From Bryobacterales bacterium (lineage in GTDB: Bacteria > Acidobacteriota > Terriglobia > Bryobacterales > Bryobacteraceae), in NCBI GenBank assembly GCA_025350625.1, contig JANXXL010000360.1, positions 1 through 39,041 of the forward strand: 39,041 nucleotides of DNA, given 5' to 3'. Under the pieces are notes generated by a model. It was not told where the DNA came from and did no database searches. It worked only from the letters and a program-made list of their open reading frames with translations. This document shows, piece after piece, positions 33,022-39,041 of the stretch (the stretch's first letter is position 1; each line of letters begins with the position of its first letter). Both the position numbers and the translations under genes were made by a program.

Positions 33022-33999
33022 ATGGAATACCGTCCGCTAGACGGAGCCTCCTTCGCGGTCGAGGCCAGTGAGTTGCTCCAGGGAGCCTGGCGGCCGCCGG
33101 CGCTTTTCTATAGCCCGGAATATCTGAAATGGCAGCTCTCGTTTCCGGGGCCGTTCCCGGCTCCGGCAATTGCAGGGTTCGACGGAACGACGCCGGTCGG
33201 CTTCGCGGCATCGATGCATCGCCAAGTACGGTTCACGGCCGCCGCGATCGACGCCGTCATTGTCTCCTTCGTCGCCGTGCATTCGGATTTTCATAATCGC
33301 GGAATCGCGGCCCGTTTGTACGCCAATTTGCTGGCAGCGATTCGGGAGCGGGAAATTCCCGTCATCACATATGCGGTTTCGGGATCTGCCGGGGAGCGCG
33401 CTATCGAGCGGGCCTATCCCGGCGCGGGCTTCGTCCTTCACTCGCTAGGCTCGTTTCCGCTATACGGTTTCGCCGTGCGACCGGAGACGGATGTCGGCAC
33501 GTGGACTCCCGCGGCAGTCGGCGAGGAATGGCTGGTCTTAGACAGTTTGATCGATCGCGGTATCGCTGGGGAAGGCCGGATTTGCAGCCATCCTACCGTG
33601 GCTCAGATGGAGCATTACCTAAAGGACCCGCGTGGCAGGCAGCTCCTGGTCGAACGGGGCGGCGACGGCACCGCGACCGCTGCGGCGTGGGCCGCGCAGG
33701 TGGAGCATAGAGGGGTGAACGGGAATCACTCGGTGATTACCATCGACTGCGCGTGGTTGGCCCCCGAAAGAGCCCATGCTTTACCGGGTCTGGCAGCAGC
33801 CGCCGTCCGCGTGTGGCCCGAACCGGGCTCGCCCGGGCCGGTGATCGTGCAAGCCTCCAGCCTGTGCGGATTCGATCCCCAAGCGTTGCGTAAGGCCGGC
33901 TTCCGGCAGATCGCAACTCCGTTTCAAGGTTATGTGGCAGCCGCCGGCGCGGGGCACCCGTTTTGCGAAGCCCGAGGATCGAACCTCGAGGTCGTGTAG
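33022..33999 (+). CDS. GNAT-fold acyl/aminoacyl transferase-like protein
   Basis: The 325-residue protein starts five bases after the ligase gene. Its N-terminal half is a GNAT domain with the acyl-donor phosphate-binding motif 'SFVAVHSDFHNRGIAARLY' (about 82-100; R-x-x-G-x-A type HNRGIA). The C-terminal half (about 170-325) looks like a second, degenerate GNAT unit (ITIDCAWLAPERAHALPGL, then 'FDPQALRKAGFRQIA'). GNAT enzymes take acyl groups from CoA or carrier-protein pantetheine. Placed next to a carrier and its amino acid ligase, it is the best candidate for moving the aminoacyl group to an acceptor; this is inference. The start ATG 33022 gives the normal domain begin. A glycosyltransferase follows after eight bases. 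Confidence 0.8.
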   Translation: MEYRPLDGASFAVEASELLQGAWRPPALFYSPEYLKWQLSFPGPFPAPAIAGFDGTTPVGFAASMHRQVRFTAAAIDAVIVSFVAVHSDFHNRGIAARLYANLLAAIREREIPVITYAVSGSAGERAIERAYPGAGFVLHSLGSFPLYGFAVRPETDVGTWTPAAVGEEWLVLDSLIDRGIAGEGRICSHPTVAQMEHYLKDPRGRQLLVERGGDGTATAAAWAAQVEHRGVNGNHSVITIDCAWLAPERAHALPGLAAAAVRVWPEPGSPGPVIVQASSLCGFDPQALRKAGFRQIATPFQGYVAAAGAGHPFCEARGSNLEVV

Positions 34000-34007
34000 G
34001 CTCATCC

Positions 34008-35036
34008 ATGAAGGTGCTGTATTCCCGTCCGCTCACCGCCCCGAAGATTCAACTTCCGCAAAATTTCCAGCAGATAGAAGACGAGTCGGATCTATCGTGG
34101 CGGTTGGCGCAGCGGTTTCGTTGGGCCGGCCGTTATTCCGAGCATCTTGCGGGTTTGCGCCTGGCCCTTACACTACTCGGTCTGCGGCGAGGGTTTGACG
34201 TGGTGGTTACCGGCCGCTATGGCGAATGGTTCGCCTTGCTGCAAAGTTTCTTACCGTCCGGCAGGCGTCCTCACCTTCTTCTGGATGTCGAATGGTATGA
34301 GAGTCACAGCAACGCGTGGCGCCGCAAGTTCAATCGCTGGCTGCATCGCCGGATTATACAGGGCGCGACCAGAGTACAAGTGTTTTGTCAGATCGAGGCC
34401 CGCAACTATGCCGCCTATTTTGGGGTGGAGGAATCGAAATTTCTGTGGATTCCGTACTGTACGGACGCCGATCGCACCGCCGCAGCGCCTCGCGAAGATG
34501 CCGATTTCATCTTCACCAGCGGCGTGCATCAGCGCGATTATCGGACGCTGCTGGCCGCCGTCGCCGGACTTCCGGTGGAGTTACGAATTGCGGCTCCGCG
34601 CGATGAGTTTCGCTCTCTGGAACTTCCCGCAAACGTGAAGCTGCTCGGCGAAATCCCCGCATCGGACTACTGGAAGACGTTGAAGAGCGCGCGTTTCCTG
34701 GTGCTTTCTCTGCATCCCGAAACTCTGCGGCGTCCTGGCGTGATCACCTACGCCGGGGCGATGCGCATGGGCAAGTGTGTGGTGGTAAACGACCCGGCGG
34801 GGGCGGCGAGCTACCTCCGTGATGGGGAAACGGGATTCCTGGTCCGCCCGGCAGATCCCGAGGCGCTCCGTGCGCAAATCTCTTTCCTGTTGGACCATCC
34901 GGAAACGGTAATTGCGACAGGGGAAAACGCCGCAGAGGCGGCCCGAAAAACGTTCTCGGTCGCACAGTACATCGTTGCGCTTGAGAGCGCAGTGCAACAA
35001 ACGCTGTTAGCGGAAGGCCTGCTACAAGTCCGTTGA
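34008..35036 (+). CDS. GT-B-type glycosyltransferase
   Basis: The 342-residue protein has a GT4-like layout. The N-terminal half is divergent ('KVLYSRPLTAPKIQLPQNF', 'GFDVVVTGRYGEWFALLQSF'). The C-terminal half has 'DFIFTSGVHQRDYRTLLAAV', 'VKLLGEIPASDYWKTLKSARFLVLSL', 'GVITYAGAMRMGKCVVVND' and 'ETGFLVRPADPEALRAQI'. The usual E-x7-E donor site is only partly kept, so the exact family is unsure. ATG 34008 is chosen over an ORF extension to 33963 because it begins the first strand and lies eight bases after the GNAT gene. The tight spacing makes it part of the carrier/ligase/GNAT transcript. The 3' end overlaps the convergent methyltransferase gene by 15 bases. Confidence 0.8.
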   Translation: MKVLYSRPLTAPKIQLPQNFQQIEDESDLSWRLAQRFRWAGRYSEHLAGLRLALTLLGLRRGFDVVVTGRYGEWFALLQSFLPSGRRPHLLLDVEWYESHSNAWRRKFNRWLHRRIIQGATRVQVFCQIEARNYAAYFGVEESKFLWIPYCTDADRTAAAPREDADFIFTSGVHQRDYRTLLAAVAGLPVELRIAAPRDEFRSLELPANVKLLGEIPASDYWKTLKSARFLVLSLHPETLRRPGVITYAGAMRMGKCVVVNDPAGAASYLRDGETGFLVRPADPEALRAQISFLLDHPETVIATGENAAEAARKTFSVAQYIVALESAVQQTLLAEGLLQVR

Positions 35037-35705
35037 ATCGGTTCCCCAGTTTTTACGGACCACTCCAATGCCCATCCTCCCCTGGTTCCGATCCTCAACG
35101 AATTCTTCGACCGGAACCTGCTGGCTCAGCTCGTTCCAAAAACGGTCGACCGTGCATTCGGGGACGACGTTGGGAATGATATCGTGGAACGCAATCAGGC
35201 CTCCCTGGCGCACCAGCGGAGCGTACATCAGATAGTCCTGTTTGACACCCTCATAGCTATGATCGCCATCGATGAACAGCAGATCCAGTGCGTTTCCTTT
35301 GAGTATTCTCTTCACTTCCCCGAGCGACGCGGGCGCGTGCGAATCGGCGCGCAGGAAGAACGACTTCTGGCCGGGGAGAGTTAACCGGCGATAGACGTGG
35401 GTCTTCCATTGCGAGTAGCCCCCGCCGAGCGGCCCGCCGGGAAGGTCCAGGCTGATGAGCGTGGCATCGCGGACAGCGCTTCGCGCCAGCAGGAAAAAGT
35501 TGCCCCCCTGCGCGGTCCCGATTTCAAGGATGTACCTGGGCTTCAACTTTTCGGCCGCTTCGAGAAACCGGATCGCTTCGGATTTGACCTGCAGCGGATT
35601 CAGGAACCCGTTAGCGAATTGTTGTGCTTGTTTGAAGATTTCAGCCCAGGAATGACGCTCGCGATTCATCCTGCGCAGTTTTGGAAGACGGAAAAGCAGC
35701 TGCAT
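35022..35705 (-). CDS. Class I SAM-dependent methyltransferase (cephalosporin hydroxylase/CmcI-like)
   Basis: The protein of about 227 residues has the SAM-binding glycine motif 'YILEIGTAQGGNFFLLARSA' and then 'TLISLDLPGGPLGGGYSQWK', 'LDLLFIDGDHSYEGVKQDYL' and 'GGLIAFHDIIPNVVPE'. The 'FIDGDHSYEGVK.D' and 'HDI' parts are typical of the group of methyltransferases common in surface-glycan clusters. It may methylate a sugar hydroxyl; the substrate is unknown. The start is uncertain: ATG 35705 is chosen, with ATG 35669 or GTG 35738 as alternatives; the longer reading to 35993 has an Arg-rich, unlikely N-terminus. Confidence 0.85.
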   Translation of the reverse strand: MQLLFRLPKLRRMNRERHSWAEIFKQAQQFANGFLNPLQVKSEAIRFLEAAEKLKPRYILEIGTAQGGNFFLLARSAVRDATLISLDLPGGPLGGGYSQWKTHVYRRLTLPGQKSFFLRADSHAPASLGEVKRILKGNALDLLFIDGDHSYEGVKQDYLMYAPLVRQGGLIAFHDIIPNVVPECTVDRFWNELSQQVPVEEFVEDRNQGRMGIGVVRKNWGTDSTDL

Positions 35706-35850
35706 CAGCAGGGCAGCCTTCGCTAGGCGAGTATTCACTTTTGCATCAGTGTAACATTCCGGTTGGCCGCTAAGAGTGCGGTATCCTGAAGCGCATGACA
35801 CGGTATTTCGCGCACCTATGCTCGAATCGCCCTGGTGAAGTATAGCGGGA

Positions 35851-36453
35851 ATGCGGCGCTTATACCTGACGGTTCGGCTAGGCCTGACCCTTCTGGGCCT
35901 TGCGTGGGTGCTGGTAACCGTGACTCCGCTAACGCGCTGGTACGCGGCCATGCTGGCGGGACCGTGGCTGGAACCCAAGGGCGATATTCTCATCGTGCTG
36001 GGTGCGGATGAACCGACCGACGGCTTGATCGGACCCGTTACTTACTGGCGTTCCGTGTATGCCGTTCGCGCCTGGCGCGAAGGCGGATTCAACTCCGTGG
36101 TGGTGAGCGGAGGGAACGGCCTGGCGGACTCAATGAAAGAATTCCTCCAATTCGAAGGCGTGCCGGAAGACAAAATTATGGTGGAGCGGCACGCGCTCTC
36201 CACCCGCGAAAATGCCTTGTATACGGCTGAGTTTCTGAATCATGCGGCGGGTTCGATGGTGCTCCTGACCAGCGATTTTCACGTATATAGAAGCGTTCGG
36301 GCATTTCGGAAAGTGGGTTTGTCCGTCCTGCCGCGATTTTTTCCCTACGCGTTCAAACGTTTTAACAGTTGGCCGGATCGCTGGCCCCTATTTATGGATC
36401 TGTGCGTAGAGACCGCCAAAATCGTTCGCTACCGAATCAGCGGCTGGATTTAG
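35851..36453 (+). CDS. YdcF/DUF218 family membrane-anchored protein
   Basis: The 200-residue protein has one N-terminal membrane helix (about 6-28, LTVRLGLTLLGLAWVLVTVT) and a DUF218 domain outside the membrane. Marks are 'DILIVLGADEPTDG', 'SVVVSGGNGLADSMKEFL', 'MVERHALSTRENALYTAEFL', 'MVLLTSDFHVYRSVRAFRKV' and 'VETAKIVRYRISGWI'. Members such as SanA, ElyC and YdcF affect envelope integrity or undecaprenyl-phosphate metabolism; the catalytic activity is not known. Its position between glycosyltransferase genes suits a role in lipid-carrier-linked glycan assembly. It is divergent from the methyltransferase gene (145-base gap, no clear promoter seen) and is 13 bases before the next glycosyltransferase gene. 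Confidence 0.9.
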   Translation: MRRLYLTVRLGLTLLGLAWVLVTVTPLTRWYAAMLAGPWLEPKGDILIVLGADEPTDGLIGPVTYWRSVYAVRAWREGGFNSVVVSGGNGLADSMKEFLQFEGVPEDKIMVERHALSTRENALYTAEFLNHAAGSMVLLTSDFHVYRSVRAFRKVGLSVLPRFFPYAFKRFNSWPDRWPLFMDLCVETAKIVRYRISGWI

Positions 36454-36466
36454 GACTGGCCAGCTA

Positions 36467-37444
36467 ATGCTGATCGTCACCAACTTTCGATCGTTCCCGC
36501 CCTCGTGGACCGCCTCATCGGGCGAAACCGGCGACAGCGCCGCCGCGACTGGTTATCTCGATTTTGTCCGGTATCGCGACCAGCCCGGCGCGGTATATCT
36601 GGTGAATTGCAACGCGCGGCTTACGTTTCAACTGGCGGCCGCAGCACTCCTGCCGGGCTTCCACCCCCCGTTGATCTCCGCGGATTTAATCCTGCGCCGC
36701 CCTGTCGGTCTGCTGGCCCACCTGAGCGTGCCCGTGAAGCGATTTCTACTTTCCCATGTGGATCACTTCATTCACTACTTTCGGGACGTGCGCGCCTATC
36801 AAGAAATTTTTGGCATAGGCGAGGACCGCAGCACGTTTGTCCCGTTTAAATCCAATCTAAGCGACCGCCATCGGATCGGACCGCAGTACGAAGGTGAGTA
36901 TGTGCTCTGTTTCGGACGTTCCTTGCGTGACTTCGACACTTTCTTCGCGGCCATGGAAGGGTTGCCCTGCGCGGGCGCCATTGCGCGCCCTGATCCAGCG
37001 GAATTGAGGCGCCACTCCGCGAAGTTCAGCCGTCCCCTGGACGCGTTGCCGGAAAATGTCCGCGTCCTCGAAGACGATGGCAGCGAGGCCGCACAGCTCC
37101 GGATCTTGGGGGACGCGAAACTGGTGGTTTTGCCGATTCTCAAGACCAGCATGGTGGCTTCGGGAATCAGCACCTGTCTCAACGCGATGATGCTCGGGAA
37201 ATGCGTGATCGGTTCGGAAGGGACGGGCATGACCGACATCTTCACGCAAGGAGAGATCCTGGCGGTCCCGCCGGAAGATCCCATTGCTCTTCGCGAGATG
37301 ATTGGCCGGGCCTGGAATGACCAGGCCCTGCGCGATTCGACCGCCGCCGCCGGGCACACTTATGCTCTGGAGGCAGGCGGGGAACGCGAGCTATACCAGC
37401 GAATTATCGACGAACTGGTATTAAACGGTGGGCGCGGAACGTAG
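36467..37444 (+). CDS. Glycosyltransferase-like protein, GT-B C-terminal half
   Basis: The 325-residue protein has an unusual N-terminal half (LIVTNFRSFPPSWTAS, VYLVNCNARLTFQLAAAALL, SVPVKRFLLSHVDHFIHYFR). Its C-terminal half is GT-B-like: 'EYVLCFGRSLRDFDTFFAAM', 'LRILGDAKLVVLPILKTS', 'GISTCLNAMMLGKCVIGSEG' and 'LAVPPEDPIALREMI'. It probably moves a sugar from a nucleotide donor, but the family is not certain. It lies 13 bases after the YdcF-like gene, likely on one transcript. The 3' end overlaps the convergent acyltransferase gene by 24 bases. Confidence 0.78.
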   Translation: MLIVTNFRSFPPSWTASSGETGDSAAATGYLDFVRYRDQPGAVYLVNCNARLTFQLAAAALLPGFHPPLISADLILRRPVGLLAHLSVPVKRFLLSHVDHFIHYFRDVRAYQEIFGIGEDRSTFVPFKSNLSDRHRIGPQYEGEYVLCFGRSLRDFDTFFAAMEGLPCAGAIARPDPAELRRHSAKFSRPLDALPENVRVLEDDGSEAAQLRILGDAKLVVLPILKTSMVASGISTCLNAMMLGKCVIGSEGTGMTDIFTQGEILAVPPEDPIALREMIGRAWNDQALRDSTAAAGHTYALEAGGERELYQRIIDELVLNGGRGT

Positions 37445-38158
37445 CGAACGGGTCTGCCGCGCCGGATTTCCCGCCACGATAGTATCGGCAGGAACGCTGT
37501 TCATCACTACAGACCCCATGGAGACGATGCTGTTTTCGCCAATCGCCACTCCGGGATAGATGATGGCATTGCTGCCGATCCACACGTTGTCGCCCAGTGT
37601 AATGGCGCGAACATCCTCGAGATTCGCCGGGTTCCCTGCGAGACGGCTGGCTGGATCGGAAGGGTGGCCAGACACGTCAAACATCTGAATACCCGCCGCT
37701 ATGCGGCAGTGTTTGCCGATAGTGATGCGGTCGCCGATCACGAATGAGCAGTTGTGTCCGATTCTCGTTCCGTCGCCGATCGCCAGCGTGGGGCGGTTGG
37801 TGTAGCGAGCGGCAAAAAAGAAATGGCATTGCCCGTCGATGGTGACATCGTCGCCGGCTATCAGATCGCCCTCTCCCTGAACCCAATGCAGAAAAGCTCC
37901 GGTATGGAAATTGCGGCCGTAGCTTTTGCAGTAGACCTTGAACAGCGGCTCGCAGTAGAAGACGCGCACCAGAAAATAATAAGTGGTTCTTATCGCCAGC
38001 ACCACGGCCAGGAGCGGACGGAAAAGAAATCGGGGAGCGGGCACGCTGAAGTTGGTGACCGCACGGTAGCCATGGCGCGCCGAACGAACGGCCCAGTGGT
38101 CCGAGTGCGCGAGAAATCGATACCATCCGGCCATCAGTTCATCATTATCGCGCAGCAA
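37421..38158 (-). CDS. Hexapeptide-repeat (left-handed beta-helix) acyltransferase
   Basis: The protein of about 245 residues has a C-terminal left-handed beta-helix with hexapeptide turns (LAIGDGTRIGHNCSFVIGD, 'ITLGDNVWIGSNAIIYPGV', 'AIGENSIVSMGSVVMNSVP') and the ending 'IVAGNPARQTRSL'. The catalytic His is probably in 'FDVSGHPSDP'. It is of the WcaF/NodL/maltose acetyltransferase type and would put an acetyl or similar acyl group on a sugar. A hydrophobic part (about 45-70) may contact the membrane. The start may be TTG 38158, six bases after the upstream gene's stop codon, or ATG 38134. It is downstream of the GT4 gene on the same strand. Confidence 0.9.
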   Translation of the reverse strand: MLRDNDELMAGWYRFLAHSDHWAVRSARHGYRAVTNFSVPAPRFLFRPLLAVVLAIRTTYYFLVRVFYCEPLFKVYCKSYGRNFHTGAFLHWVQGEGDLIAGDDVTIDGQCHFFFAARYTNRPTLAIGDGTRIGHNCSFVIGDRITIGKHCRIAAGIQMFDVSGHPSDPASRLAGNPANLEDVRAITLGDNVWIGSNAIIYPGVAIGENSIVSMGSVVMNSVPADTIVAGNPARQTRSLRSAPTV

Positions 38159-38164
38159 CTGGAA

Positions 38165-39041
38165 CTAAGAAGCCAGCACCTCTAGAAACAGGGTTTCGTA
38201 GCACGTCACCACGCGGGGAGTTGCATAGTGATCGAGAATGCGCCGCCGGGCGGCCGCGCCCATGCGGGCTCGCAAGTCCGCGTCGTCGAGAAGACGAACC
38301 AGGCCGCGTGCGATTTCCTCTAAATTCCCCATGGGTGTGACCAGGCCGTGGATTTCCGTTTCGATTAGCTGCGTGTGCGCCGGGATCTCACTCACCAAAG
38401 CCGGAAGGCCAGATGACATGGCTTCAATTAAAGAACAGGGAAGTCCTTCGACGGCGGAAACCATAGTGAAAACATCGCTCGCGTGGAGCCATTTCAGCAC
38501 GCCGCCCGCATCCAGGCGGCCGGCGAGAATGAGATTGCGGTCAATTTCGAGATCGTGCGCCATTTTTACGATTTGCGCGCGCAGCGGGCCATCCCCCACC
38601 AGCACCAGGGTCGCGCGCGGGCGTTCGCGCACCACGAGTTGGAACCCGCCCAACAGCCAGGGCAGTTCTTTTTGCGTATCCAGGCGGCCGACAAAAACGA
38701 CCAGCGGCGTTTCCGGAGCTATGTTCAATTCTTGACGGCGCTGCTCGCGCTCACTGGAGGTACAGGAATAGAACACGTCCGTATCCACCGGATTCGGCAT
38801 CCAGCCCAGCCGAGCGGGATCGAGTCCGACGTCGATCGCTTCCTGCTTCATGCCCGGATTGAGGACCAAAATCCGTGTCGCCCATCGCTTGAGGAAACGC
38901 AATTCTAAGCGCCCGGAAAAAGACTCTGTCATCTGCGTAATCAGACCGCTGCAGGAGAATTTCATCACGATGCGTTTCCCCAGCAGTCCTGCAACGGGAA
39001 GGCCGGTAGCCAATTGCAGCCCCTGCATCAAAAAATAGGCG
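38165..39041 (-). CDS. GT4-family glycosyltransferase (N-terminus outside the window)
   Basis: The frame is open to the last base, reading AYFLMQGLQLATGLPVAG at the visible start, which is mid-domain for a GT4 enzyme; the first part of the gene lies beyond 39041. About 292 residues are present. The C-terminal half has 'PLVVFVGRLDTQKELPWLLG', 'LVLVGDGPLRAQIVKMAHDL', 'ILAGRLDAGGVLKWLHASDV' and the donor site 'SAVEGLPCSLIEAMSSGLPA', an E-x7-E pattern. It should transfer a sugar from a nucleotide donor in glycan synthesis. It precedes the hexapeptide acyltransferase gene by six bases, so they are probably co-transcribed. Confidence 0.92.
   Translation of the reverse strand, partial: AYFLMQGLQLATGLPVAGLLGKRIVMKFSCSGLITQMTESFSGRLELRFLKRWATRILVLNPGMKQEAIDVGLDPARLGWMPNPVDTDVFYSCTSSEREQRRQELNIAPETPLVVFVGRLDTQKELPWLLGGFQLVVRERPRATLVLVGDGPLRAQIVKMAHDLEIDRNLILAGRLDAGGVLKWLHASDVFTMVSAVEGLPCSLIEAMSSGLPALVSEIPAHTQLIETEIHGLVTPMGNLEEIARGLVRLLDDADLRARMGAAARRRILDHYATPRVVTCYETLFLEVLAS

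Noticed and set aside
1-39041. tRNA or rRNA genes, CRISPR arrays, insertion sequences and prophage
   Set aside because: Reading both strands gave no cloverleaf-like region, regular repeat-spacer series, transposase or phage gene; short structured RNAs without strong hairpins could still be missed.

Overview
The window looks like a chromosomal segment of a GC-rich Acidobacteriota bacterium, plausibly of the Bryobacterales/Solibacter group. This is an inference from gene types: a VWFA-related protein of the kind typical of Acidobacteria, secreted TPR proteins, a Pro/Ala-rich surface protein ending in an LPKTA sorting-like signal, and a long run of unrelated housekeeping and glycan genes without phage or transposon genes. 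No 16S, tRNA, CRISPR array or insertion sequence was seen. Coding density is high. The longest gene-free stretches are about 210-236 bases (605-838, 5650-5885, 13847-14055), so no gap exceeds 300 bases.

Layout. 1-2607: the end of a GH94-type glucan synthase/phosphorylase, a CsbD stress protein, an LPKTA surface protein and a VWFA protein. The CsbD and LPKTA genes each follow a near-identical sigma-54 type -24/-12 element about 60 bases before the start codon. 2615-5649: a small unknown gene, a secreted TPR protein, uvrC and a Roadblock/LC7 protein. 5886-10573: a three-gene run with a zinc-finger/membrane/sandwich protein, a large TPR protein and a flippase-like membrane protein. 10554-13846 (minus): GT4 glycosyltransferase, ABM monooxygenase, sigma-54 activator and RlpA lipoprotein. 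14056-14121: a tiny Lys/Ala peptide gene with a consensus promoter and strong terminator. 14198-16443 (minus): MerR regulator, galU and TlpA-like thioredoxin. 16462-17555: rlmB and a small CxxC protein. 17552-23954 (minus): SpoU methyltransferase plus an AddB/AddA-like helicase-nuclease pair. 24006-39041: a surface-glycan region with GT2, sugar aminotransferase, S9 peptidase, asparagine synthetase, flippase, more glycosyltransferases, methyltransferase, YdcF-like protein and hexapeptide acyltransferase.

The most interesting part is at 31606-33999, inside the glycan region. A stand-alone carrier protein overlaps by four bases a seryl-tRNA-synthetase-like gene that matches the amino acid:[carrier protein] ligase type, and a GNAT-fold protein follows five bases later. 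With a flippase upstream and a glycosyltransferase downstream, this reads as a possible pathway that activates an amino acid, loads it on a carrier protein and transfers it to a glycan or other envelope molecule. The chemistry of loading is established for related ligases; the transfer step and acceptor are inference.

Other points: galU can supply UDP-glucose to the many glycosyltransferases. The sigma-54 activator at 11939-12979 lacks a receiver domain and could in principle drive the two sigma-54 type promoters, though nothing in the sequence links them. Several convergent gene pairs overlap at their 3' ends by 4-24 bases.
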